In this document: positions 36,841 through 45,695 of the stretch, piece by piece
Numbering within the stretch: the first letter of the stretch is position 1
How the letters are laid out: the number at the start of each line of letters is the position of its first letter
NCBI RefSeq assembly: GCF_001048695.1
Contig: NZ_CVRB01000002.1
Location: 1-64,000, forward strand
DNA length: 64,000 bases
Direction of reading: 5' to 3'
Source of the DNA: Neobacillus massiliamazoniensis
GTDB taxonomy: Bacteria; Bacillota; Bacilli; Bacillales; Cytobacillaceae
Translations under genes and position numbers: made by a program
The notes under the pieces: model-generated
The model's input: the letters and a program-made list of their open reading frames with translations, nothing else
Databases searched by the model: none
Told to the model about the DNA's origin: nothing

Positions 36841-37878
36841 TTACGGATATAGTGGTATATCTTGAAGCCCCGTCCATTCGTCCCAGCCATTCATTAAATT
36901 AACATTTTGGATCGCCTGGCCCGCAGCCCCTTTGACTAAATTGTCGATAACAGAAATAATCGTTAGACGATTCGTTCTTGTGTCTACATGCAAACCAATA
37001 TCACAAAAATTGCTTCCTAGTACCTCTTTAGTTGCTGGTACTTTTCCTTCCGGTCTGACTCTGACAAACGATTTATTTTTATAAAATTCGCTGTATATTT
37101 CCTGCACTTCTTTTGTAGTCACATTTTCTACTAATTTGACATACGTCGTGCACATAATTCCCCTCGTCATCGGGACTAAGTGAGTAGTGAAAGTAATAGT
37201 AATTGGTCTATCACTCTCATCTGATAGGACTTGCTCGATTTCAGGGATATGCTGGTGTTGTCCAAGCTTATAAGCTCTTATGTTTTCATTTATTTCTGCA
37301 TAGTGAGATGATAAAGATAATCCTCTTCCCGCACCGGAAACCCCTGACTTTGCATCAATAATAATAGACTCGTAATCTGCCAAACTCGTTTTAAGAATTG
37401 GCAACAGTCCAAGGGATGCTGCTGTCGGGTAGCAGCCTGGATTGGCGATCAACTTCGCTGATTTTATTTTTTCAGGGTAGATTTCGCTTAGTCCATATGT
37501 GGCCTGCTTTAGATATTGATCATCCGCAGGTGAATGCTTATACCAAGATTCATATTCAGTAGCTGACCTTAGCCGAAAATCCCCGGAAAGGTCGATACAC
37601 TTGATGCCAACTTCCATTAGCTGAGGGATAAGATTGCTGCTTACCCCCGATGGAGTTGCTAAAAATACAACATCATTTTTTTCAGATAAACTTTTCGCAT
37701 CGAATTTTTCCAAAGGTTGTTCGATGATTTCCGAAAGGTGTGGATAAGATTCACTAATAGAGTTCCCAGCCTGGGAGTTGGATACAACCGAACCAATTTC
37801 TAAATAGGGATGTTTATGGAGTATCCTTATCAGCTCAATTGCACCGTATCCTGTACCACCAATGATTGCAGCTTTCAT
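36841..37878 (-). CDS. argC: N-acetyl-gamma-glutamyl-phosphate reductase
   Basis: A 345-residue NADPH-dependent reductase, first gene of the argCJBD-carAB-argF operon. It has GGTGYGAIELIRIL for the cofactor and catalytic Cys in NPGCYPTA. The ATG follows GGGGGATAAAGGAA. A promoter with overlapping ARG-box-like sites and an upstream cre lies before it. Confidence 0.96.
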   Translation of the reverse strand: MKAAIIGGTGYGAIELIRILHKHPYLEIGSVVSNSQAGNSISESYPHLSEIIEQPLEKFDAKSLSEKNDVVFLATPSGVSSNLIPQLMEVGIKCIDLSGDFRLRSATEYESWYKHSPADDQYLKQATYGLSEIYPEKIKSAKLIANPGCYPTAASLGLLPILKTSLADYESIIIDAKSGVSGAGRGLSLSSHYAEINENIRAYKLGQHQHIPEIEQVLSDESDRPITITFTTHLVPMTRGIMCTTYVKLVENVTTKEVQEIYSEFYKNKSFVRVRPEGKVPATKEVLGSNFCDIGLHVDTRTNRLTIISVIDNLVKGAAGQAIQNVNLMNGWDEWTGLQDIPLYP

Positions 37879-37904
37879 TTCCTTTATCCCCCATGTTTAT
37901 TACT

Positions 37905-37941
37905 ATTGAATCATTATACATTGGAGTTAATATTTATTCAA
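37905..37941 (-). promoter_or_regulatory. argC promoter with candidate ArgR/AhrC boxes
   Basis: Minus strand: -35 TTGAAT (37936-37941), exactly 17 bases, -10 TATAAT (37913-37918). Two imperfect ARG-box-like 16-mers cover the elements: TTGAATAAATATTAAC (37926-37941) and TGTATAATGATTCAAT (37905-37920). Arginine-bound AhrC there would block RNA polymerase. Confidence 0.7.
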
Positions 37942-37992
37942 CAGTTAATTCACCCATTTTTTAATAATTTTAAATTTATCCGCTATTTACCC

Positions 37993-38006
37993 TGTAAGCG
38001 TTTACA
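37993..38006 (-). promoter_or_regulatory. Candidate CcpA cre site upstream of the argC promoter
   Basis: TGTAAGCGTTTACA fits every position of the cre consensus. It lies about 50 bases upstream of the argC -35, a placement more typical of CcpA activation than repression. Confidence 0.6.
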
Positions 38007-38087
38007 TTAAACTGGTTTGATATTGAATTTAAATACATTTTATTGCATACAAATACTACTTTTTTTCATCGAGCTAATTCCCGCCCC

Positions 38088-38115
38088 AAAAAAAAGCTCT
38101 TGCAGTTGCAAGAAC
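38088..38115 (-). terminator. aroD terminator
   Basis: Minus strand GTTCTTGCA pairs with TGCAAGAGC (38107-38115 with 38096-38104, loop of two), then eight T, about 20 bases after the aroD stop. Confidence 0.85.
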
Positions 38116-38137
38116 TAAAATTTTTATAGAAGAATAG

Positions 38138-38902
38138 CTATAGATTCGAATGTAGAATATCTAAAACCGCTCTTAATTCTTTAACAGCTACCTGACCAGG
38201 AGCAGAACCTTTCTTCCCAGCTCCAAACGTCAAGGCTGAGCCAAAAATCTCACCACTCAGCCGGGTAATTACCCCCATCCCCGCCATGGACATCGTAATA
38301 ATGGGCCGATCTGCAAATTGTTCATTCATAGTATGTGTCGCATCTAAAAGTGTAAAAACGTCAGCAGTATTTTTGGGCATGACAGCAATCTTTGGTAGAT
38401 CCGCACCTAATTCCTGTGCCCTACATAATCGAGCAATAATTTCCTCTTTTGTTGGAGTCTTATCAAAGTCATGATTGGAAATGATAACAAATATACCTTT
38501 AGAATGAGCCTCTTCTACTAATGTTTTAACAGTGTTTTCTTCATTAAATAATTCAACATCGATGATATCCACCTGGCCAGTTTCGATCATCGCTGTATTT
38601 AATTTTATGTAAAATTCCGTGCTGACTTCCTTTTGCCCTCCTTCCTTTTTACTTCTAAATGTAAATAGAAGAGGTATATTTGTAAGGATTTCACGAATTT
38701 CACTGAGAGCTTCTCTTACCTTTTCAACTTCCTCCACATGTTCAAAAAAATCAACCCGCCACTCAACAACATCCAAATCTAAAGTTTTAAGAAAAATCGC
38801 TTCTTCAATTAATTCCTTTACTGTACACCCAACTAGCGGGACACATATTTTAGGGACCCCTTCACCAATGATGACGTCCTTCACTTTTACTACTTTTTTC
38901 AA
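38138..38902 (-). CDS. aroD: 3-Dehydroquinate dehydratase, type I
   Basis: A 254-residue type I (Schiff base) dehydroquinase of the shikimate pathway. It has EWRVDFFEH, the catalytic His in ISNHDFDKTP and Schiff-base Lys in LPKIAVMPK. It starts with TTG; GGAGG lies seven bases upstream and the TTGA overlaps the aroK stop, so the two genes are translationally coupled. Confidence 0.94.
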   Translation of the reverse strand: MKKVVKVKDVIIGEGVPKICVPLVGCTVKELIEEAIFLKTLDLDVVEWRVDFFEHVEEVEKVREALSEIREILTNIPLLFTFRSKKEGGQKEVSTEFYIKLNTAMIETGQVDIIDVELFNEENTVKTLVEEAHSKGIFVIISNHDFDKTPTKEEIIARLCRAQELGADLPKIAVMPKNTADVFTLLDATHTMNEQFADRPIITMSMAGMGVITRLSGEIFGSALTFGAGKKGSAPGQVAVKELRAVLDILHSNL

Positions 38903-39450
38903 ATGTCCCCCTCCTCTGTATGCACTAGGTTTTGAAGTCTCCTGTTCTCGAGTAACTTAATAATTTGATCAGCGATGTCTTCAACTTCCTTGTTATCAGT
39001 GTCTATTTTTATATGATGATTTGAATAGATTTCCTGCCGCTTATAAAAAAGTTCCTTCATTTCTTCTATCGACTTGCCATTTAAAACAGGACGACTTTCA
39101 ATGATTAAATTTATTCGTTCTCTCCATTTTTCGAAGGTCAAGTCTAGAAAAATAACAATGCAGGAAGCTAAGCAAGCATTTCTAATTTCTTCTTGTAAAA
39201 ATGCCCCGCCGCCTAAGGATACAACTAAATTTTTTTGCTTACATAAGCTGATAATCAAGCTCATTTCTTTTTCTCTAAAAACTTTTTCACCGAATTTCTT
39301 AAATATCTCAGATGTAGCTATGCCATATTCTTTTTCAATTTCTTCATCAGTATCAATAAATTTTCGATTCAATTTTTGGGCAACAAGTTGTCCGACCGTC
39401 GTTTTCCCTACGCCCATGAATCCTATAAAAATAATGTTTCGATCGTTCAA
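38899..39450 (-). CDS. aroK: Shikimate kinase
   Basis: A 183-residue P-loop kinase making shikimate 3-phosphate. It has Walker A GFMGVGKTT, the shikimate-binding IDTDEEIE and LGGGAF, and the lid with SRPVLNG. The start is taken as TTG at 39450 (AAGGAG nine bases upstream); a GTG two codons earlier at 39456 is only three bases from that site. It shares an operon with aroD, four-base overlap. Confidence 0.9.
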   Translation of the reverse strand: MNDRNIIFIGFMGVGKTTVGQLVAQKLNRKFIDTDEEIEKEYGIATSEIFKKFGEKVFREKEMSLIISLCKQKNLVVSLGGGAFLQEEIRNACLASCIVIFLDLTFEKWRERINLIIESRPVLNGKSIEEMKELFYKRQEIYSNHHIKIDTDNKEVEDIADQIIKLLENRRLQNLVHTEEGDI

Positions 39451-39532
39451 ATTCACTCTCTCCTTAAAAACAAAAGGTCCTAGGACATTTCTGAATTTTT
39501 AACAATTATAAGTCAAAAGTCTAAACTTTTAA

Positions 39533-39567
39533 ACATAAAAAATAAGAGACCCTCGAAGGAGTCTCTT
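39533..39567 (-). terminator. Terminator of the peptide importer operon
   Basis: AAGAGAC pairs with GTCTCTT (39561-39567 with 39544-39550 on the minus strand, with an imperfect inner stem), then ATTTTTTATG, immediately after the last permease gene. Confidence 0.8.
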
Positions 39568-39569
39568 GA

Positions 39570-40469
39570 TCATTGCTTCATTTTCGGATCCAGAGCATCT
39601 CTCAGTCCGTCTCCCATTAAATTGAATCCAAGCACGGTCAGCATTATGGCGATCCCTGGGAAAAGTAATGTCCATGGGGCTTGTACAAGGTATTGCTTTG
39701 AATCAGCCAACATTTTGCCCCATTCAGGAGACGGCGGCTGTGCTCCCAAGCCTAGGAAGCCTAATGCTGCTGCTTCAATGATTGCTGTTGCAATGGCGAG
39801 TGTTGCCTGTACAATAACCGGGGAAATACTATTCGGTAAAATATGATGAAAGAGAATACGAGCATCTTTCATCCCAACCGCCCGAGCAGCCATGATAAAT
39901 TCTTCTTGCTTTACGCTTAACACTCTTGAGCGAACAAGCCGGCCAAAGTTCGGAATGTTGATAACTGCAATGGCGATCAATGCATTTTGTAAAGATGGAC
40001 CTAGAATGGAAACAACAGCAATGGCTAAAAGGATGCTTGGAAAGGCAAGCATAATATCAAAAATCCTCGATATTATCGCATCTACCCAGCGGCCGTAGTA
40101 TCCAGCGACTATACCAAGCACCGTCCCAATCACAACTGATCCTAATACGGAGAAAAACCCTACCCATAATGAAATTCTTGCCCCATAAAGGATACGGGTA
40201 AAAATATCGCGCCCAAAGTCGTCTGTCCCGAACCAATGTTTAGACGATGGTGGCTGCATTCGTTCTGTCAATATCTGTTCTTTATAACTGTAGGGGGCAA
40301 TCCAAGGTGCAATGATGGCAATAAAGATAAATAGGACAACAATTCCAAGTCCTGCTAAAGCTAATCGATTTTTATAAAATGCTAGCCATGCTTCCTTCCA
40401 AGGCGGTGTCAGCTCTTCTTCAGCAGCCATTACCGGAATGTCTACCGTGTTTTTTACAATTTCCGCCAC
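39570..40469 (-). CDS. Peptide ABC importer permease, DppC type
   Basis: A 299-residue permease with a cytoplasmic N-terminal segment, about six helices and the EAA loop (AARAVGMKDARILFHHILPNSISPV). The N-terminal TM segment with the following FGTDDFGRDIFTRILYGAR is typical of DppC/OppC/NikC. GTG start after AGGAGGAATTAAT. It pairs with the DppB-type permease. Last gene of the set ordered D-F-A-B-C, the same order as the B. subtilis app operon. Confidence 0.9.
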   Translation of the reverse strand: MAEIVKNTVDIPVMAAEEELTPPWKEAWLAFYKNRLALAGLGIVVLFIFIAIIAPWIAPYSYKEQILTERMQPPSSKHWFGTDDFGRDIFTRILYGARISLWVGFFSVLGSVVIGTVLGIVAGYYGRWVDAIISRIFDIMLAFPSILLAIAVVSILGPSLQNALIAIAVINIPNFGRLVRSRVLSVKQEEFIMAARAVGMKDARILFHHILPNSISPVIVQATLAIATAIIEAAALGFLGLGAQPPSPEWGKMLADSKQYLVQAPWTLLFPGIAIMLTVLGFNLMGDGLRDALDPKMKQ

Positions 40470-40484
40470 ATTAATTCCTCCTCT

Positions 40485-41492
40485 CTATTTCGTATATTTA
40501 ATTCTTGGATCTATAAATACGTATAATAAATCCACAATTAAATTAATCAGTACAAAGATGGAAGCAATAATCAATATTCCGGACTGAATGACTGGATAAT
40601 CACGGTATGTGATTGCATCATACAAATATCGTCCTATCCCCGGCCAGCCGAAAATCGTTTCCGTTAAAATGGCTCCTCCCAATAGAAGCCCCGTTTGCAG
40701 TCCAATAACAGTAAGAACAGGAATAATTGCATTTTTTAGTGAATGCTTATAAACAACCCAAAACATTCTAAGTCCTTTGGCTTTTGCTGTTCGAATGTAA
40801 TCAGCCTTCATAACCTCGAGCATTGTGGCACGGGTCATCCTTGCGATAATCGCCATCGGAATCGTTGCCAGCGCCATACTTGGTAGAATTAAATGACGAA
40901 GCACCACCCCGAATTGGTCAAACCTTCCTTGCATTAGTGTGTCAAGTAAATAAAGATTAGTGATAGCTGAAACAGGATCCCTGACATCCTCTCTTCCTGT
41001 TGTTGGGAACCAGCCCAAGTTAATCGAAAATGCCCATTGCTCCATTAATCCAAGCCAGAAAATCGGCAGTGACACACCGATAAGTGCTAGGATCATAGCA
41101 ACATAATCAAACCAAGAATTAGAAAACCAAGCACTTATAATTCCCGCGTTTACTCCAATGATAACCGCAATTAACATCGCAACTATCGTTAATTCGGCAG
41201 TTGCTGCCAAATAAGGCCATATTTCTTCGTTAATCGGACCTCTCGTCCGCAGGGAAATTCCTAAGTCCCCATGTAGTAATGCTTTAATATACTCAAAGTA
41301 TTGTATGTACCAAGGCCTGTCTAATCCTAATTGTTGCGTTAACGCTGCGACGGCCTCTTTTGTAGCTCTTTGGCCAAGGATTACTTGTGCGGGATTCCCA
41401 GGAATCGCATGTATGATGGCAAAAACAACGAGCGTCATTCCTATCAATACGGGTATTAACGAAAAAATCCGTCGGAACGAATAAGTTAGCAT
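40485..41492 (-). CDS. Peptide ABC importer permease, DppB type
   Basis: A 335-residue permease with an N-terminal helix (YSFRRIFSLIPVLIGMTLVVF), AIPGNPAQVILGQRATKE in the periplasm-equivalent loop, and the EAA loop KADYIRTAKAKGLR-type segment. AAGAGGTGAAGCAGA precedes the ATG. It is separated from the binding protein gene by a terminator and a 21/51-base tandem array, so BC may be expressed less than the binding protein. Confidence 0.9.
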   Translation of the reverse strand: MLTYSFRRIFSLIPVLIGMTLVVFAIIHAIPGNPAQVILGQRATKEAVAALTQQLGLDRPWYIQYFEYIKALLHGDLGISLRTRGPINEEIWPYLAATAELTIVAMLIAVIIGVNAGIISAWFSNSWFDYVAMILALIGVSLPIFWLGLMEQWAFSINLGWFPTTGREDVRDPVSAITNLYLLDTLMQGRFDQFGVVLRHLILPSMALATIPMAIIARMTRATMLEVMKADYIRTAKAKGLRMFWVVYKHSLKNAIIPVLTVIGLQTGLLLGGAILTETIFGWPGIGRYLYDAITYRDYPVIQSGILIIASIFVLINLIVDLLYVFIDPRIKYTK

Positions 41493-41531
41493 TCTGCTTC
41501 ACCTCTTTTATTAAAAAATTTTCACCTATGC

Positions 41532-41760
41532 TTACTACACATTTTTTGGATTTAATCGGAAATCACAACCTATTTCCGAACAATTACTACATAAATTTTT
41601 GCATTTACTACATAATTTCAGTGATTTACGACATATTTTCCTTCAATTACTACATTTTTTAGAATAAATTGGTAATCTCAACCTATTTCTGAACACTGAC
41701 TACATATTTTTTGAAAAAAATAAGAAACTGCAACTTATATCTAACTACTTACGTAATATT
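41532..41760. repeat. 21/51-bp tandem array between the binding protein and permease genes
   Basis: The core TTACTACA or close variants recurs at 41532, 41584, 41605, 41626, 41647 and 41697: three exact 21-base steps, and steps of 52 and 50 where a second module (CAACCTATTTC with GAACA) is inserted. A last degenerate unit follows. With the terminator at 41795 it fills the 344-base gap; no other feature is seen. Confidence 0.85.
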
Positions 41761-41794
41761 TTTATTAACACGAAAAAATTATTCCCAAATCTTT

Positions 41795-41824
41795 TAACAA
41801 AAAGGGAGGCAAAGTTACCTCCCC
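41795..41824 (-). terminator. Terminator after the peptide-binding protein gene
   Basis: GGGAGG pairs with CCTCCC (41818-41823 with 41804-41809 on the minus strand), then TTTTTGTT, 13 bases after the stop. Partial termination here would raise binding protein over permease, as often seen in importer operons. Confidence 0.88.
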
Positions 41825-41836
41825 TCATACCGATTA

Positions 41837-43447
41837 TTACTTAAATTCCACTTTACTTAGAACTTCTGAACCAGTTGGATGCGGAATGTAGTTTAGCACG
41901 TCTTTAGATGCAGCCAATAGCGGTGTTGAATGAACAAGTGGAACCCATGGAGCATCATCGTGAATGATGACCTGAGCCTGCTTGTAAAGGTCATTACGCT
42001 TTGATTGGTCAGGTTCTTGCTGTGCTTTAATTAAAAGGTCATGCACTTGATCATTGCTATAATAAGAATTGTTATTGCTTCCGATGCTGTCTTTGTCTAA
42101 AAGTGCATATAAGAAGTTGTCGGCATCCCCGTTATCGCCTGTCCAACCAAGCATGAAAGCGTCAAATTCACCCTTTTTCGCTTTATCCAAATAAGTTGCC
42201 CAATCAACAGATTGGATTTTGGCTGTTACGCCGATTTTTCTCAAGTTCTCCTGGATTACCTCTGCCACCTTTTGGGCCTCAGGCATATATGGACGGGCAA
42301 CAGGCATTGCCCATAAATCCATTGTGAATCCATTTGGATAACCTGCTTGTGCTAATAATTGTTTCGCTTTTTCTAAGTCAAAAGGATAGTCTTGAACGGC
42401 ATCGTTATATCCTTCAATCGATGGAGGCATTGGGTTTTTGGCCATGACTGCCTGACCTCCGTAGAATGAGTTAATAATTGATTTTTTATCAATGGCATAG
42501 TTCATTGCTTGGCGAACAAGCTTATTATCAAATGGTTTACGGGTTACGGTTAAGCCAATATATCCGATGTTCATAGATGGACGTTTGATGATTTGCAGCT
42601 TGTCATTCGCTTTAACAGTAGCCTCGTCAGAATTGTTTAAACCATCCATAACATCGATTTCTCCATTTGCAAGGGCGTTAAGACGGGCAGTATTCTCCGG
42701 AATCACCCGGAAAATAACTTTGTTTAACTTCGGCAAACCTTTTTGCCAATAGTCTGGATTCTTTTCCACAGTAATCCGGTCGTTCTGTTTCCAATCAACG
42801 AATTTAAATGGTCCTGTTCCAACTGGATGTTCTCTATATTTGTCTCCCCATTTCTTAACGGCAGCCGGGCTAGAAATTCCAAATGGAGACATCGCTAAGT
42901 TTTTAAGGAACGGAGCTTGAGGTCTTTTTAATACGAATTGAACCGTATTTTCATCTACCGCTTTTACTTCTTTAATAACGTGTCCATCGTCCTTTTTAAA
43001 ACCACCAAACATTGTGTAGTAAGGGAATTGCTTTTCATCACCGTTCATCCAGCGATCAAAGTTGAAGACAACAGCATCCGCATTAAATGGGGTTCCGTCC
43101 TGGAATTTTACCCCTTTTTGAAGATGGAAGGTGTAAGTTAAACCATCTGGAGAAACATCCCACTTTTCAGCAAGTCCTGGATGTAAAGTTGTATCCTGCA
43201 CTCCGTAGTTTACTAGTGTTTCAAAAATGTTTTGGGTAACCTTGAAGGCTTCCCCTTCTGTAGTAGTGATTGGATCTAAAGAAGTAGAATCGCCACCACG
43301 GCCGTAAACAAGTGTATCTTTTTTCGTAGTTTTGCTGCCATTTGAATTGTCATTACTTACATTCTTACTGGTCTGACTATTACATCCAACAAGAAACATA
43401 CTGATGGCCAAGATTGAAATCACAAGCAATTTCATTCTTTTCTTCAT
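41837..43447 (-). CDS. Peptide-binding lipoprotein, DppA type
   Basis: A 536-residue SBP family 5 protein with a signal peptide and lipobox LVGC (Cys22). It shows close likeness to DppA: DAVVFNFDRW, TGPFKFVDW, LWAMPVARPYMPEAQKVAE and GWTGDNGDADNF. DppA-type proteins bind dipeptides and sometimes haem. A Ser/Asn/Lys linker follows the lipobox. GGGGG precedes the ATG. Specificity is inferred. Confidence 0.9.
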   Translation of the reverse strand: MKKRMKLLVISILAISMFLVGCNSQTSKNVSNDNSNGSKTTKKDTLVYGRGGDSTSLDPITTTEGEAFKVTQNIFETLVNYGVQDTTLHPGLAEKWDVSPDGLTYTFHLQKGVKFQDGTPFNADAVVFNFDRWMNGDEKQFPYYTMFGGFKKDDGHVIKEVKAVDENTVQFVLKRPQAPFLKNLAMSPFGISSPAAVKKWGDKYREHPVGTGPFKFVDWKQNDRITVEKNPDYWQKGLPKLNKVIFRVIPENTARLNALANGEIDVMDGLNNSDEATVKANDKLQIIKRPSMNIGYIGLTVTRKPFDNKLVRQAMNYAIDKKSIINSFYGGQAVMAKNPMPPSIEGYNDAVQDYPFDLEKAKQLLAQAGYPNGFTMDLWAMPVARPYMPEAQKVAEVIQENLRKIGVTAKIQSVDWATYLDKAKKGEFDAFMLGWTGDNGDADNFLYALLDKDSIGSNNNSYYSNDQVHDLLIKAQQEPDQSKRNDLYKQAQVIIHDDAPWVPLVHSTPLLAASKDVLNYIPHPTGSEVLSKVEFK

Positions 43448-43495
43448 GAATTCTCCCCCATTTTCTTTAAAAATTTATATCATAAACGCTGCATC

Positions 43496-44464
43496 TTACT
43501 CGTTATACAAGTGACATGCCACGTAATGACCATTTAGATTCCGTTCTATAGGTCTTGTCGCTTTGCAAATATCCATAGACTGTGTGCATCTTGTATGAAA
43601 GGCGCATCCTGATGGTGGGTTTGCCGGGCTCGGAAGCTCGCCTTCAATGATGATCGTTTTCTTTTTCACATCCGGATCAGGAATGGGAATGGCAGAAAGC
43701 AATGCCTGGGTATACGGATGCTTTGGGTTATCATAAAGCTCTTCACCGGCGGCCAGTTCGATTATTCTTCCTAAATACATCACTCCGACGCGGTCGCTAA
43801 TATGACGGACCACTCCTAAATCATGGGAGATAAATATGTAGGTAAGCTGAAACTCTTTTTGGATATCCTTCATAAGGTTAAGGACCTGTGCCTGAATCGA
43901 GACATCGAGTGCCGATACAGGCTCATCAGCAATAATGAGCTTTGGTTTTGTCATTAATGCCTTCGCAATCCCAATCCGCTGGCGCTGTCCTCCACTGAAT
44001 TGGTGCGGATAACGCTTCGCATGATAGCTGCATAAGCCTACCACCTCGAGCATCTCCTTTACTCGCTTCCTTCTTTCCTCTCTTGTGCCGATTCCGTGGA
44101 CAATGAGAGGCTCCTCTAAGATTTGTTCGATTGAATGTCTGGGATTCAATGAAGCATACGGATCCTGGAACACCATCTGGATATCTCGGCGAATTTTTCT
44201 TAACTCCGATGTTGACAGACTCGTAATCTCTTTATCTTCAAAAACAATTCTTCCGTCACTAGCGTCAATTAAACGCATTAAGAGCCTGCCGGTTGTCGAT
44301 TTCCCGCAGCCGCTTTCTCCAACAATCCCCAATGTTTCTCCTTTTTTTACATAAAAAGAAACATCGTCGACCGCTTTGACTTCTCCTTTTTCCCTCCCGA
44401 AAACGCCACCTGTTATAGGAAAATATTTTTTTAGACTGTTTACTTCAAGAAGAAATTCCGACAT
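43496..44464 (-). CDS. Peptide ABC importer ATPase, DppF/OppF type
   Basis: A 322-residue ATPase with Walker A GESGCGKST, signature FSGGQRQRIGIA, Walker B LIIADEPVSALD and the oligopeptide C-terminal domain with the CAFHTRCTQSMDICK cysteine cluster. ATG at 44464 (AAAGGAGTG upstream); the GTG three codons before is inside that site. It overlaps the previous ATPase gene by 20 bases. Confidence 0.9.
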   Translation of the reverse strand: MSEFLLEVNSLKKYFPITGGVFGREKGEVKAVDDVSFYVKKGETLGIVGESGCGKSTTGRLLMRLIDASDGRIVFEDKEITSLSTSELRKIRRDIQMVFQDPYASLNPRHSIEQILEEPLIVHGIGTREERRKRVKEMLEVVGLCSYHAKRYPHQFSGGQRQRIGIAKALMTKPKLIIADEPVSALDVSIQAQVLNLMKDIQKEFQLTYIFISHDLGVVRHISDRVGVMYLGRIIELAAGEELYDNPKHPYTQALLSAIPIPDPDVKKKTIIIEGELPSPANPPSGCAFHTRCTQSMDICKATRPIERNLNGHYVACHLYNE

Positions 44465-45458
44465 GTTTGTCACTCCTTTCCTTCACTGTATGAAGAAAGC
44501 ATCGGACTTCATGTCCATCTTTTTCAGTTTTCGCTAATTCCGGTTCTTCTACTAGGCATTGACCGAACACTTGAGAACATCTCGGTGCAAACCTGCAGCC
44601 CTTTTGAACGGTTCCGGGAGGAGGGACCGTTCCTGGTATACTGTAAAGTCGATCTTTTATATTGGTTAAATTAGGGACAGACTTTAACAATCCCTTCGTA
44701 TAAGGATGCTTCGGGTCTTTTAAGATCGTTCGAACATCACCTTGTTCGACGATTTGACCAGCATACATCACAATAACCCGTTCACAGATTTCGGCTACTA
44801 CACCTAAATCGTGAGTGATCAAAATGATAGATGTATTTGTTTTTTCATTTAAATCCTTCATCAATGCCAGAATTTGAGCTTGAATCGTTACATCAAGGGC
44901 GGTTGTAGGCTCGTCCGCAATCAACACCTTCGGATTACATGCCATAGCCATGGCAATCATCACTCTCTGTCTCATACCGCCTGATAGCTGGTGAGGGTGC
45001 TCTTTAAGAATTCCTTCTGCCCTTGGGATGCCCACGAGTTTCAATAAATCAATACTTCGTGCTCTTGCTTCAGCCTTAGAAAGCTTCGTATGTAATCTAA
45101 TTGCTTCAATAAGTTGATTACCAATCGTAAATAATGGATTCAATGATGTCATGGGTTCCTGAAATATCATTGAAATCTTATTGCCACGGATTTTCCGCCA
45201 TTCCATCTCAGAGATATTAGCTAAATTTTTTCCATCGAAAATAATTTCGCCTTTCTCCATTTTTCCTGGTGGGGATGGAATGAGCCCCATTGTAGCTAAG
45301 GAAGTGACACTTTTCCCGCTCCCCGATTCCCCTACAATCCCAAGAATTTCACCATGTTTTAATTCAAAGGTAATGCCCTCAACTGCTGGTAAAAGCTTTT
45401 TCCCGGATTGAAAGGATACTTTTAAGTCATTGATTTGAAGAATGGGTTCACCGCTCAC
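44445..45458 (-). CDS. Peptide ABC importer ATPase, DppD/OppD type
   Basis: A 337-residue ATPase, first gene of the importer operon. Walker A GESGSGKSV, signature LSGGMRQRVMIAMA, Walker B LIADEPTTALD, and a C-terminal peptide-transport domain with CRFAPRCSQVFGQC. GTG start, AGGTG five bases upstream. It forms a heterodimer with the DppF-type ATPase. Confidence 0.9.
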   Translation of the reverse strand: MSGEPILQINDLKVSFQSGKKLLPAVEGITFELKHGEILGIVGESGSGKSVTSLATMGLIPSPPGKMEKGEIIFDGKNLANISEMEWRKIRGNKISMIFQEPMTSLNPLFTIGNQLIEAIRLHTKLSKAEARARSIDLLKLVGIPRAEGILKEHPHQLSGGMRQRVMIAMAMACNPKVLIADEPTTALDVTIQAQILALMKDLNEKTNTSIILITHDLGVVAEICERVIVMYAGQIVEQGDVRTILKDPKHPYTKGLLKSVPNLTNIKDRLYSIPGTVPPPGTVQKGCRFAPRCSQVFGQCLVEEPELAKTEKDGHEVRCFLHTVKERSDKHVGISS

Positions 45459-45600
45459 ATTAACACCTGCCTATCTCTATATTGTACCTTTGATTCTTTC
45501 TAAAATATTATAATATAATGAATTTTAAGATTATTATGACATAAAAACCAATGATTACGCCATATAAATTTTGACAATTTTGAAATAAAATTATTAATCT

Positions 45601-45613
45601 GGTGTCAGGCACC
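45601..45613 (+). repeat. GGTGTCAGGCACC dispersed 13-mer
   Basis: Exact copy, followed by a run of A. It lies in the gap between the importer operon and the acyl-CoA dehydrogenase gene, paired with a second direct copy 75 bases downstream. Confidence 0.85.
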
Positions 45614-45670
45614 CAAAAAAAGAGGTCCAACTCATCACGCTAACGAATTAACGTTTTAGAGACAGACCTC
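45614..45670 (-). terminator. Terminator of the AidB-like gene
   Basis: GAGGTC pairs with GACCTC (45665-45670 with 45622-45627 on the minus strand), with an inner AACG/CGTT stem, and a run of T follows. It is bracketed by two direct 13-mer copies. Confidence 0.75.
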
Positions 45671-45675
45671 AGATT

Positions 45676-45688
45676 GGTGTCAGGCACC
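45676..45688 (+). repeat. GGTGTCAGGCACC dispersed 13-mer
   Basis: Second exact copy, 7 bases before the stop codon end of the AidB-like gene. Confidence 0.85.
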
Positions 45689-45695
45689 ACACTTT

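Noticed and set aside
45602..45688. Target site duplication of a lost transposon (two direct 13-mers)
   Set aside because: The same 13-mer occurs at five other places, so it is a dispersed repeat rather than a duplication of one target.
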